Shown here in pieces: positions 18,517 to 27,052 of a DNA stretch of 64,000 nt. Numbering within the stretch: the stretch's first letter is position 1; each line of letters opens with the position of its first letter. The translations under genes were made by a program, and so were the position numbers. The notes beneath the pieces were generated by a model that saw nothing but the letters and a program-made list of their open reading frames with translations, made no database searches and had not been told where the DNA came from. The stretch is from contig NZ_JAHZUY010000003.1 of the NCBI RefSeq assembly GCF_019458025.1, forward strand, positions 1 to 64,000. Direction: 5' to 3'. Source of the stretch: Caldovatus aquaticus (GTDB taxonomy: Bacteria > Pseudomonadota > Alphaproteobacteria > Acetobacterales > Acetobacteraceae).

Positions 18517-19527
18517 GTGACGCTGACGGTGCTCGAGCCCGAGGGGCTTTATCCCGACACATTGCTGGAGCAGGAGGTGATGGGCTCCGGGGTCCGCATC
18601 CTCCGCGGCAACGCGCGCGCGAGCCTCGCCGAGCTGCCCGACTCCCTCTGCGCCGAGGCGGACGGGCTGATGACGCTGCGCCTCGCCGTGCCTGGCGAGC
18701 AGCTCGCCCGCTTCCCGCGCCTCAGGGTCGTGGTGCGCATGGGGGTGGGCTACGACCGCGTGGACCGCGCCGCCTGCGCCGCGCGCGGCATCACCGTCTG
18801 CAACGTGCCGGACTACGGCACGCAGGAGGTGGCGGAGTTCGCGGTCCTGCTGGCGGTGGCGCTGCGCCGCGGCCTCGCGCTCTACCACGACGGCCAGCGC
18901 GCCGAGCCGCCCGCGCCCTGGGGCGTGACGCCCTCGCCGCTGGTGCGCCGGCTGGAGGGGCAGACCTTCGGCATCCTCGGCCTCGGCCGCATCGGCACCG
19001 CGGCGGCGCTGCGCGCGAAGGCGATGGGCTTCCGCGTGGTGTTCTTCGACCCCCATCTGCCCAACGGCGCCGACCGCGCGATCGGCGTCCGGCGCGCGCG
19101 CACGCTGGAGGAGCTGCTCGCCCAGTCCGACGTGTTCTCGATCCACACGCCGCTGACGCGCGCCACGCGCGGCCTGATCGGCGAGCGCGAGCTGCGCCTG
19201 CTGCCGCGCGGCGCGGTGGTGGTGAACACGGCGCGCGGGCCGATCCTCGACCTCGACGCGCTGGAGCGGGCCCTGCGCGACGGCCACCTCGCCGGCGCCG
19301 GGCTCGACGTGCTGCCGGAGGAGCCGCCGCGCGAGCCGCTGCCCTCGCTGCTCCGCGCCTACCGGGCGCGCGAGCCCTGGCTCCTCGGCCGCCTCATCGT
19401 CACCCCGCACATCGCCTTCCACACGCCGGAGGCGTGGGAGGACATCCGCCGCAAGAGCGCCGAGACCATGCGCGACGTGCTGGTGGAGGGGAAGCGGACG
19501 AACGTGATCCCGCCCGAGGCGGAGTGA
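18517..19527 (+). CDS. D-isomer-specific 2-hydroxyacid dehydrogenase (CtBP-like)
   Basis: The 336-residue protein has the NAD-binding loop G-I-L-G-L-G-R-I-G near residue 152. The catalytic trio follows: arginine in N-T-A-R-G-P near 232, glutamate in L-P-E-E-P near 268, and histidine in T-P-H-I-A-F-H near 295. The N-terminal part with R-M-G-V-G-Y-D-R-V-D near 73 and the pattern as a whole are those of C-terminal-binding-protein-like or phosphoglycerate-dehydrogenase-like enzymes. They reduce 2-keto acids to D-2-hydroxyacids. The GTG start is 99 bases after the previous gene. The substrate is unknown. Confidence 0.85.
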   Translation: MTLTVLEPEGLYPDTLLEQEVMGSGVRILRGNARASLAELPDSLCAEADGLMTLRLAVPGEQLARFPRLRVVVRMGVGYDRVDRAACAARGITVCNVPDYGTQEVAEFAVLLAVALRRGLALYHDGQRAEPPAPWGVTPSPLVRRLEGQTFGILGLGRIGTAAALRAKAMGFRVVFFDPHLPNGADRAIGVRRARTLEELLAQSDVFSIHTPLTRATRGLIGERELRLLPRGAVVVNTARGPILDLDALERALRDGHLAGAGLDVLPEEPPREPLPSLLRAYRAREPWLLGRLIVTPHIAFHTPEAWEDIRRKSAETMRDVLVEGKRTNVIPPEAE

Positions 19528-19542
19528 GCGGGTGGCCCGCGG

Positions 19543-21498
19543 CTATCGCTCCGCGGCCGTCTCCTGGAGCCTGCGGCCCTCCGCAGCCGGCGGCCCGGGA
19601 GGCACCGGCAGGCTGAGCACGAAGGTGGCCCCGCCGCCCGGCGTCTCCTCCGCCCGCATGGCGCCGCCATGGGTGCCGGCCACGGCGCGGCAGAGCGCGA
19701 GGCCGACCCCGGTTCCCACCCCGTCCGGCTTGGTGGTGAAGAACGGGCCGAAGATCCGTTCGCGCAATTCCGGCGGGATGCCGGGGCCGCTGTCGGCGAC
19801 CCGCAGCTCGACCGTGCCGCCCGCCCGCCGGGCGGAGATCGCCAGCCGGCGCGGCCGCCCCGCCGCGGCCGCGCCGTCGCCCCCGGCGCCGAGCCCTTCG
19901 AGCGCGTGCTGGGCATTGGCCACCAGGTTCGCCACCACATGCGCGATCTGGTCGGGATCGCCGCGCAGCTTCGGCAGGCCGTCCGGCAGGTCGAGCTCGA
20001 GCGCGATCCCCGCCGCGCGCAGCCCGTAGCCCGCGAGGTCGAGCCCGGACCGCACCGCGTCCGCCAGGTCGAAGACCTCGCGCCGCTGCGCGCGGCGCCG
20101 CGCGCTCGCCATCAGGCTGGCGACGATCCGGCCGCAGCGCTGCGCCGCCTCGCGCACCGCCTCGGCGCGCGCGGCGAGCGGCGTGCCCTCCGCCTCCTCG
20201 GCGAGCAGCAGCGCCTGGGCGGCGACGACGGCGAGCGGGTTGTTGATCTCGTGCGCGACGCCGGCGAGGAGCGAGGCGGTGGTGGAGAGCTGCTCGGCCC
20301 GGCGCAGCGCGTCGCGCTGGGCGCGGCGGGCGCGCTCGGCCTCGTGCCGCGCGGTGATGTCGGTGTAGGTGGAGACGATGCAGCCGTCGGGCAGCCGCCG
20401 GCGACGGATCTCCAGACACACCCCGTCGGAACGCAGGTCCTCCTCGACCGAATCGGTCGCGCCGAGGATGCGCGCGACGCGCTCGGCGACGAGCGTCCCG
20501 GCATCGGCGTCGCGCCGGTCGTGCGCGGAACGGATCCCGCGCGCGAGGCGGTCGCGCACGAACGCCGCGATCGGGGTGCCGGGGCGGCCGAGCTCGGCCG
20601 GGAAGCCGAACAGGTCGAGGAAGCCCTTGTTGCACAGGATCAGCCGGCCTTCGGGATCCATGATGCTCACCCCGTCGCCGATGCTCGAGAGGATCGTCTC
20701 GAGCTGGGCCGTGCGGCGGGCGAGGTCCTCCTCGCGGGCCTTCAGCTCGGTGAGATCGCGCATGAACACGGCGAAGCCCTCGATGCTGCCGTCGTCGGCG
20801 CGCTTCGGGGCGAAGACCCAGCTGACGTATTTCCGCCCGTTCCTGCGGTAGTCGATCCAGCCCTCCTCCTTCACCGTCTCGCCGGCGAGGGCGCGGAGGG
20901 CGAGCGGGTCGAGCCGGCGCTTCACCTCGGGCCCGACCAGCTCGCCGGTGGTCCGGCCGATGATGGCCTCCGGCTTCCGGCCGGCGAACGCGCTGAATTC
21001 GCGGTTGACGAAGCGGTAGCGGAAGTCGCGGCCGATCAGGCAGATGCGCGCGGGGATGGCATCCAGGATCTCCTCGAGCTGGCGGCCGCGCCGCTCGAGC
21101 TCCTCCTGTCGCCGCATCGCCTCCGTGAGGTCGCTGGTGATGACCATGTAGGCGGTGATCGCCCCGCGCGGCCCGAGCACCGGCGCGTAGATCCGGTCCA
21201 CGTAGCGCCGCCGCGGCGGGGCCGCGGGGTCGTCGTGGTTGACGTATTCGATCCAGCCCTGCCAGCGGTGCGTCTCGCCCGCCAGCGCGCGGCGGCCGAG
21301 CGGCGCGATGCGCCGCGCCGTGGCGCGGCCGAGCATGTCGGCGACCGTCGTGCCGAGGATCTCCTCGCGCCGCAGGCCGAGGAAGGCGCACATCTCGGCG
21401 TTGACGTAGATGTGCCGGCGGCGGCGATCCATCACCGCGATGCGCACCGGGGCGGCGTCGAGCACCGCGGCGAGAGTGGCGGGGTCGAGCCGCGGCAT
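19543..21498 (-). CDS. multi-PAS sensor histidine kinase
   Basis: From ATG 21498 the protein has 651 residues. It carries three PAS domains, near residues 5-125, 130-255 and 260-385. Each of the first two has an N-x-E or N-R-E-F motif and a PAC-like Y-V-x-W or W-I-x-Y strand. The phosphorylated histidine is in A-H-E-I-N-N-P-L near residue 415, and the ATP-binding part has an N-box (V-A-N-L-V-A-N-A-Q) near 530 and D-S-G-P-G-I-P near 580. No membrane helix is seen, so it is probably cytosolic. An upstream ATG at 21651 has a fair ribosome site and would overlap the regulator gene, but the added residues look non-coding. Confidence 0.85.
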   Translation of the reverse strand: MPRLDPATLAAVLDAAPVRIAVMDRRRRHIYVNAEMCAFLGLRREEILGTTVADMLGRATARRIAPLGRRALAGETHRWQGWIEYVNHDDPAAPPRRRYVDRIYAPVLGPRGAITAYMVITSDLTEAMRRQEELERRGRQLEEILDAIPARICLIGRDFRYRFVNREFSAFAGRKPEAIIGRTTGELVGPEVKRRLDPLALRALAGETVKEEGWIDYRRNGRKYVSWVFAPKRADDGSIEGFAVFMRDLTELKAREEDLARRTAQLETILSSIGDGVSIMDPEGRLILCNKGFLDLFGFPAELGRPGTPIAAFVRDRLARGIRSAHDRRDADAGTLVAERVARILGATDSVEEDLRSDGVCLEIRRRRLPDGCIVSTYTDITARHEAERARRAQRDALRRAEQLSTTASLLAGVAHEINNPLAVVAAQALLLAEEAEGTPLAARAEAVREAAQRCGRIVASLMASARRRAQRREVFDLADAVRSGLDLAGYGLRAAGIALELDLPDGLPKLRGDPDQIAHVVANLVANAQHALEGLGAGGDGAAAAGRPRRLAISARRAGGTVELRVADSGPGIPPELRERIFGPFFTTKPDGVGTGVGLALCRAVAGTHGGAMRAEETPGGGATFVLSLPVPPGPPAAEGRRLQETAAER

Positions 21499-21622
21499 CG
21501 GCTGCGCCGTGCCGCTCCTCGCCCGCTTCCCCGGCGGCGCCGGGGCGCAGCACGGGCCTGTGCGCCGCGGCGCACCGCGCGCAGGCTTCCCCGCCTGCGC
21601 GCCGGCCGGGGGGGCGCGGGGA

Positions 21623-22423
21623 TCAGTGTTCCGCCGCCGGGTCGAAGACATAGCCGGCTCCCCGCACGGTCCTGATAACGCTGGGCTGGTCCGGGATGGT
21701 CTCGATCTTGCGCCGGATCCGCGCGATGCGGACGTCGATGGAGCGGTCGAAGTGCTCCTCGCCGCGCGGGTGCGCGAGCTCGAGCAGCGTCTCGCGGCTC
21801 AGCACGCGGCCGGGCCGTTCGGCGAAGGCGCGCAGCAGGGCGAACTCGCTCGGCCCCAGCGGGATCTCGTTGCCGTCGGCGCCGATCAGGCGGCGCGCGT
21901 CGAGGTCGAGCTGCGTGCGGCCCATGCGGACGCGGCGCGTCGGCGCGGGCTGCGGCGTCGCCGCGCCGGGGGCGGCCTGTGTCCGCGCCGTGCCGCCCGC
22001 CGGTGCGGAGGCCGCTGCCGCCGCCTGCTGCCCCGCGAGGCGCGCCGCCTCGCGGCGACGCAGCACGGCGCGCAGCCGGGCCAGCAGCTCGCGCAGATCG
22101 GCCGGCTTCGCCACGTAGTCGTCGGCCCCGACCTCCAGCCCGACGACGCGGTCCACCACGTCGCCGGCCGCCGTCAGCATGACGATGCCGATGTCGCCGA
22201 ACTCGCCGGCGCGCAGCGAACGCGCGATGGAGAGCCCGTCCTCGCCGGGCATGGCGATGTCGAGCAGGACGAGGTCCGCCGGGCGCTCGCGGAGCGCCGC
22301 GCGCAACTGCTGCCCGTTCCCGGCGCACCGCACGGCGAAGCCGTGGCGGGTGAGGTACTCGCCGACGGCATCGCGCAGGGCCCGTTCGTCGTCCACGACG
22401 ACGATCTCCGGCTGGTCCGCCAT
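21623..22423 (-). CDS. OmpR-family two-component response regulator
   Basis: The 266-residue regulator has a receiver domain (residues 7-120) with the acidic pair V-V-D-D-E, the phospho-accepting aspartate in V-L-L-D-I-A-M-P near 53, and the conserved lysine in Y-V-A-K-P near 103. A long Ala/Gln/Pro-rich linker (about 128-165) leads to a winged-helix DNA-binding domain (170-262) ending in R-T-V-R-G-A-G-Y. A GGAGG precedes ATG 22423. The histidine kinase gene follows on the same strand, so they form one two-component pair. It is divergent from the sugar-acid cluster, which it may control. Confidence 0.92.
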   Translation of the reverse strand: MADQPEIVVVDDERALRDAVGEYLTRHGFAVRCAGNGQQLRAALRERPADLVLLDIAMPGEDGLSIARSLRAGEFGDIGIVMLTAAGDVVDRVVGLEVGADDYVAKPADLRELLARLRAVLRRREAARLAGQQAAAAASAPAGGTARTQAAPGAATPQPAPTRRVRMGRTQLDLDARRLIGADGNEIPLGPSEFALLRAFAERPGRVLSRETLLELAHPRGEEHFDRSIDVRIARIRRKIETIPDQPSVIRTVRGAGYVFDPAAEH

Positions 22424-22538
22424 TCTGTTTCCTCCGCCCTGTCGTTCCCGGCCTGGCGCTCCGCCCAGGGGCGGACCCGGCGGGCGAAACAGAAGAAACA
22501 ATTCGCGAAACCGGCGCAATCCTCCGCGCAGGGGCGCC

Positions 22539-22552
22539 ACACGACATCGTGT
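22539..22552. promoter_or_regulatory. inverted repeat ACACGA-CA-TCGTGT (operator candidate)
   Basis: Two perfect 6-base arms are separated by two bases, 116 bases upstream of the response-regulator start. The size and symmetry suit a dimeric DNA-binding protein. No second copy was seen nearby. Confidence 0.35.
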
Positions 22553-22797
22553 GCTCGCCGCCGGGCAAGAGGCATCCCGCGATCCACGGCCGGGAGCGAC
22601 CGCGCCGCGCCGAACGGCGGCGGGCGCAGCGAGGGGAACACCGATGTCCGGGGCCGTCAACCGCGCCGCTTCCGGAAGGCGAGCATCCCTCCCTGCCGCG
22701 GCCGCTCGCCTGCAGGCGGCGAGGCTGCGCAGCCGTGCGCGCAACCCCCGCGACAGGAGCGCGCAGCCGGGACTCCCGTCCGCGCGAGGGACGAGCC

Positions 22798-22831
22798 ATG
22801 CCGCGGCCGGGCCGCCTTCCGGCCGCGGCAT
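22798..22831. repeat. 13-base perfect inverted repeat, 8-base loop
   Basis: ATGCCGCGGCCGG (22798-22810) pairs with CCGGCCGCGGCAT (22819-22831). The stem would be very stable in RNA of either strand. There is no T-run on either side, so it is not a classical terminator. It lies about 95 bases before the dehydratase gene and upstream of its probable promoter. Confidence 0.6.
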
Positions 22832-22867
22832 CCTGCGCCGCGCCCGATGGGGGCGCGCCGGCCGGCG

Positions 22868-22896
22868 TTGACAGTCCCGCTCGCGGCCTCGCACTT
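22868..22896 (+). promoter_or_regulatory. probable promoter of the dehydratase-SDR-FAH cluster
   Basis: A consensus TTGACA at 22868-22873 is followed 17 bases later by GCACTT (22891-22896), a weak -10. The start codon at 22925 is 29 bases further. The perfect -35 with a poor -10 would fit an activator-dependent promoter. Confidence 0.4.
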
Positions 22897-22924
22897 TCCC
22901 GGGCCGCAAACGGGGAAGCACGCC

Positions 22925-24715
22925 ATGGCCGGTGCCGACCAGACCCAGAAGAAGTTCCGCCTGCGCAGCCAGCGCTGGTTCGACGATCCGGACGATCCGG
23001 GCATGACGGCGCTCTACACCGAGCGCTACCTCAATTTCGGCCTCACGCGCGGCGAACTGCAGTCCGGCAAGCCGATCATCGGCATCGCCCAGACCGGCAG
23101 CGACCTCGCCCCCTGCAACCGGCACCACCTCGACCTCGCGCAGCGGGTCAAGGAGGGCGTGCGCGACGCCGGCGGCATTCCGCTCGAATTCCCGATCCAT
23201 CCGATCCAGGAGACCGGCAAGCGGCCGACCGCGGCGCTCGACCGCAACCTCGCCTATCTCTCGCTGGTCGAGGTGCTGCACGGCTACCCGATCGACGGCG
23301 TGGTGCTGACCACGGGCTGCGACAAGACCACCCCCGCCTGCCTGATGGGCGCGGCGACGGTGAACATCCCGGCGATCGTGCTCTCCGGCGGGCCGATGCT
23401 GGACGGGCACTACAAGGGCCGCCTCACCGGCTCCGGCACCATCGTCTGGGAGGCGCGCAAGCGCCTCGCCGCCGGCGATCTGGACTACGAGGGCTTCATG
23501 GAGCTGGTGGCCTCGAGCGCCACCAGCATCGGCCACTGCAACACCATGGGCACGGCGCTCTCGATGAACTCGCTCGCCGAGGCGCTGGGGATGAGCCTGC
23601 CGGGCTGCGCCGCCATCCCCGCCCCCTACCGCGAGCGCGGGCAGATGGCCTACGCGACGGGCCGGCGCATCGTCGAGATGGTGCACGCCAACCTGCGCCC
23701 GTCCGACATCATGACGCGCCAGGCCTTCGAGAACGCGATCGTGGTGGCGAGCGCGATCGGCGCGAGCACCAACTGCCCGCCGCACATCATCGCCATCGCC
23801 CGCCACATGGGGGTGGAGCTCGCGATCGAGGACTGGGACCGCATCGGCCACGACGTCCCGCTGCTGGTGGACTGCCAGCCGGCGGGCCGCTTCCTCGGCG
23901 AGGCCTTCCACCGCGCCGGCGGCGTGCCGGCGGTGATGCGCGAGCTTCTGCGCGCCGGGCGGCTGCACGGCGGGGCGCTGACCGTCACCGGCCGGACGGT
24001 CGCCGAGAACCTTGCCGCCGTGGGCGAGCCGGACCGCGAGGTGATCCGCCCCTACGACCGCCCGCTGAAGGAGCGCGCCGGCTTCGTCATCCTCGGCGGC
24101 AACATCTTCGACAACGCGGTGATGAAGGTGAGCGTCATTGACGAGGCCTTCCGCCGCCGCTTCCTCTCCGACCCGCCGGACGTGTTCGAGGGCAAGGTCG
24201 TGGTGTTCGAGGGGCCGGAGGACTACCACGCGCGCATCGAGGACCCGGGCCTCGGCATCGACGAGCGCACCGTGCTGGTGATCCGCAACTGCGGTCCCGT
24301 CGGCTATCCCGGCAGCGCCGAGGTGGTGAACATGCAGCCGCCGGCGGCGCTGATCAAAGCCGGGATCGAGGCGCTGCCGACCATGGGCGACGGGCGGCAG
24401 AGCGGCACCTCCGGCAGCCCCTCGATCCTCAACGTCACGCCGGAGGCGGCGGTGGGGGGCGGGCTGGCGCTGCTGCGGACCGGCGATCCGATCCGCATCG
24501 ACATCAGGGCGCGGCGCGTGGACGTGCTGATCCCGGAGGCCGAGCTCGCGGCGCGGCGGGCCGCGTGGCGGCCGCCGCAACTCCTCAACAAGACGCCGTG
24601 GGAGGAGATCTTCCGCAGCCTGGTCGGCCAGCTCGGCACCGGCATGTGCCTGGAGCCGGCGACGATGTACCTCAACATCCTGGAGACGCGGGGCGAGAGC
24701 CGGCACAACCACTGA
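22925..24715 (+). CDS. IlvD/Edd-family sugar-acid dehydratase
   Basis: The 596-residue protein has the three iron-sulfur cysteine regions of the family: P-C-N-R-H near residue 63, G-C-D-K-T-T-P-A near 131, and G-H-C-N-T-M-G near 203. The C-terminal domain carries N-C-G-P-V-G-Y-P-G near 457. The opening R-S-Q-R-W-F and the length of about 600 place it with aldonate dehydratases (arabonate, xylonate, galactonate) rather than dihydroxyacid dehydratase IlvD. These enzymes remove water from an aldonic acid to give a 2-keto-3-deoxy acid. The downstream SDR and FAH-type hydrolase support a sugar-acid role. Confidence 0.88.
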   Translation: MAGADQTQKKFRLRSQRWFDDPDDPGMTALYTERYLNFGLTRGELQSGKPIIGIAQTGSDLAPCNRHHLDLAQRVKEGVRDAGGIPLEFPIHPIQETGKRPTAALDRNLAYLSLVEVLHGYPIDGVVLTTGCDKTTPACLMGAATVNIPAIVLSGGPMLDGHYKGRLTGSGTIVWEARKRLAAGDLDYEGFMELVASSATSIGHCNTMGTALSMNSLAEALGMSLPGCAAIPAPYRERGQMAYATGRRIVEMVHANLRPSDIMTRQAFENAIVVASAIGASTNCPPHIIAIARHMGVELAIEDWDRIGHDVPLLVDCQPAGRFLGEAFHRAGGVPAVMRELLRAGRLHGGALTVTGRTVAENLAAVGEPDREVIRPYDRPLKERAGFVILGGNIFDNAVMKVSVIDEAFRRRFLSDPPDVFEGKVVVFEGPEDYHARIEDPGLGIDERTVLVIRNCGPVGYPGSAEVVNMQPPAALIKAGIEALPTMGDGRQSGTSGSPSILNVTPEAAVGGGLALLRTGDPIRIDIRARRVDVLIPEAELAARRAAWRPPQLLNKTPWEEIFRSLVGQLGTGMCLEPATMYLNILETRGESRHNH

Positions 24716-24720
24716 GTTGA

Positions 24721-25530
<810 letters not shown>

Positions 25531-25555
25531 TGGGAACCGAGGGGGAACCGCACGG

Positions 25556-26404
25556 ATGAAGCTGCTGCGCTACGGCCCGAAGGGGCAGGAGAAGCCCGGA
25601 ATGCTCGACGCCGAGGGCGCGATCCGCGACCTCTCGGGCGTGATCGCCGACCTCCGGGGGGAGGCGCTGTCGCCCGAAGGGCTCCGGCGGCTCGCGGCGC
25701 TCGATCCCGGCGCGCTGCCGAAGATCGCGGGCCAGCCGCGGCTCGGCCCGCCGGTCGCCGGCATGACCAACTTCGTCTGCATCGGCCTCAACTACGCCGA
25801 CCACGCGGCCGAGACCGGGGCGGCGATCCCCAAGGAGCCGATCGTGTTCCTCAAGTCGCTCGGCGCGCTGTGTGGCCCGAACGACGACGTCGTCATCCCG
25901 CGCGGCTCGACCAAGACCGACTGGGAGGTGGAGCTCGCCGTCGTCATCGGCCGGACCGCCCGCTACGTGCCGGAGGCGGAGGCGCTCGACTACGTCGCCG
26001 GCTACACCATCTGCAACGACGTCTCCGAGCGCGAATGGCAGCTCGAGCGCGGCGGGAGCTGGGACAAGGGCAAGGGCTTCGACACCTTCGGCCCGCTCGG
26101 CCCGTGGCTGGTGACCAGGGACGAGGTGCCGGACCCGCAGGACCTCGCCATGTTCTGCGAGGTGGACGGGCAGCGGATGCAGGACGGCTCGACCCGCACC
26201 ATGATCTTCGGCGTGGCGAAGCTGGTGAGCTATGTCAGCCACTGCATCACGCTGCATCCGGGCGACGTCATCAGCACCGGCACGCCGCCCGGCGTCGGCC
26301 TGGGCAAGAAGCCGGCGCCGGTCTTCCTCCGCCCCGGGCAGACGATGCGGCTCGGCATCGCCGGGCTGGGCGAGCAGGTGCAGCGGGTGGTGGCGGCGGA
26401 GTGA
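25556..26404 (+). CDS. fumarylacetoacetate hydrolase-family enzyme, 2,4-diketo-3-deoxy sugar-acid hydrolase type
   Basis: The 282-residue protein has the FAH fold: F-V-C-I-G-L-N-Y-A-D-H near residue 72, the metal-binding D-W-E-V-E-L-A-V-V near 122-130, and N-D-V-S-E-R near 157. The closing S-T-G-T-P-P-G-V-G is near 240. Such enzymes cleave carbon-carbon bonds of diketo acids with magnesium. After an aldonate dehydratase and an SDR, the likely substrate is a 2,4-diketo-3-deoxy sugar acid, giving pyruvate and a hydroxyacid. Its stop is five bases before the next ATG. Confidence 0.87.
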   Translation: MKLLRYGPKGQEKPGMLDAEGAIRDLSGVIADLRGEALSPEGLRRLAALDPGALPKIAGQPRLGPPVAGMTNFVCIGLNYADHAAETGAAIPKEPIVFLKSLGALCGPNDDVVIPRGSTKTDWEVELAVVIGRTARYVPEAEALDYVAGYTICNDVSEREWQLERGGSWDKGKGFDTFGPLGPWLVTRDEVPDPQDLAMFCEVDGQRMQDGSTRTMIFGVAKLVSYVSHCITLHPGDVISTGTPPGVGLGKKPAPVFLRPGQTMRLGIAGLGEQVQRVVAAE

Positions 26405-26409
26405 GCGCC

Positions 26410-26895
26410 ATGCGCAGGGTGGCCCGCGGGCTGCTCCTGGCCGCGCTCGGCCTGTCGCTGGCGCCGGCGGCGCAGGCGCAGCAGCGCGCGGCGCGGCCGG
26501 CGCCGCGGGAGACCCTCGCTGCCGCGGTGGACCGCGAGATGCGCGGCTGCATCGGCACCGTGCGCGAGGTGCCGCGCTACCTGGAGTGCCTGGACCGGCA
26601 GAACGCGGCGCTCGAGCAGCGCCTGGCCCAGGCGATGGAGCGGCTGCAGGCGGCGATGGAGCCGCCCGAGCGCGGCGCCGCCTTCGCCGAGGTGCAGGCG
26701 GCCTGGGCCGCCTACCGGCAGAAGCACTGCGACTTCGTCGGCACCTCGCAGAGCCTCGGCGAGCGGGCGCCGGTCGAGCGCGCCGCCTGCTACCTGCACT
26801 TCGCCATCGCGCGCATCGAGGAGCTGGAGGCGGCGCTGCGGCCGCCGCCGCAGCAGGACCGGCCGCCGGGCCAAGCGCCGCGCGGCGGGCGCTGA
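26410..26895 (+). CDS. secreted LprI-like (DUF1311) protein
   Basis: The 161-residue protein has a signal peptide: R-R, then a Leu/Ala-rich core ending A-Q-A near residue 24. The mature part carries the DUF1311 pattern with conserved cysteines: M-R-G-C near 47, Y-L-E-C near 62, then W-x-x-Y-R-x-x-x-C-D near 105, and A-C-Y near 125. The family includes LprI, a lysozyme inhibitor; most members are uncharacterised periplasmic proteins. GTG 26401 is an alternative start inside the previous gene. The Pro/Arg tail may be a non-conserved end. Any link to sugar-acid catabolism is only positional. Confidence 0.75.
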   Translation: MRRVARGLLLAALGLSLAPAAQAQQRAARPAPRETLAAAVDREMRGCIGTVREVPRYLECLDRQNAALEQRLAQAMERLQAAMEPPERGAAFAEVQAAWAAYRQKHCDFVGTSQSLGERAPVERAACYLHFAIARIEELEAALRPPPQQDRPPGQAPRGGR

Positions 26896-27029
26896 GAGCG
26901 GATCGCGGACGGCCGGGAACGGCCGGGAGCGGGAATCCGCGCGCCGGACGACGCGCCGGCGCCGTTGCCGCGCGCACCGCCGGGCGGAAGCGGCTCCAGC
27001 GGCCCGGGCCCGGCACGGGAGGGGAGGGG

Positions 27030-27046
27030 CGGGGACCGCGTCCCCG
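27030..27046 (-). terminator. short G+C hairpin after the UxaA-family gene
   Basis: CGGGGAC (27030-27036) and GTCCCCG (27040-27046) pair over seven bases with a 3-base loop, starting six bases past the minus-strand stop codon. There is no U-run. The gene converges with the LprI-like gene here. Confidence 0.35.
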
Positions 27047-27052
27047 TCCCGC

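Larger units (their letters stand above)
22424..22924. other. 501-base divergent regulatory region
   Basis: No gene is supported. The region separates the minus-strand two-component pair from the plus-strand dehydratase cluster. It contains an A+T-richer patch around 22487-22510 ahead of the regulator, an inverted repeat at 22539-22552, a strong hairpin at 22798-22831, and a -35-like TTGACA at 22868. The last three are listed separately. Confidence 0.6.

Noticed and set aside
16198-19422. Long minus-strand frame opposite the cyclase-family and hydroxyacid dehydrogenase genes
   Set aside because: Low-complexity translation, crosses several real genes on the other strand, and no family motif.
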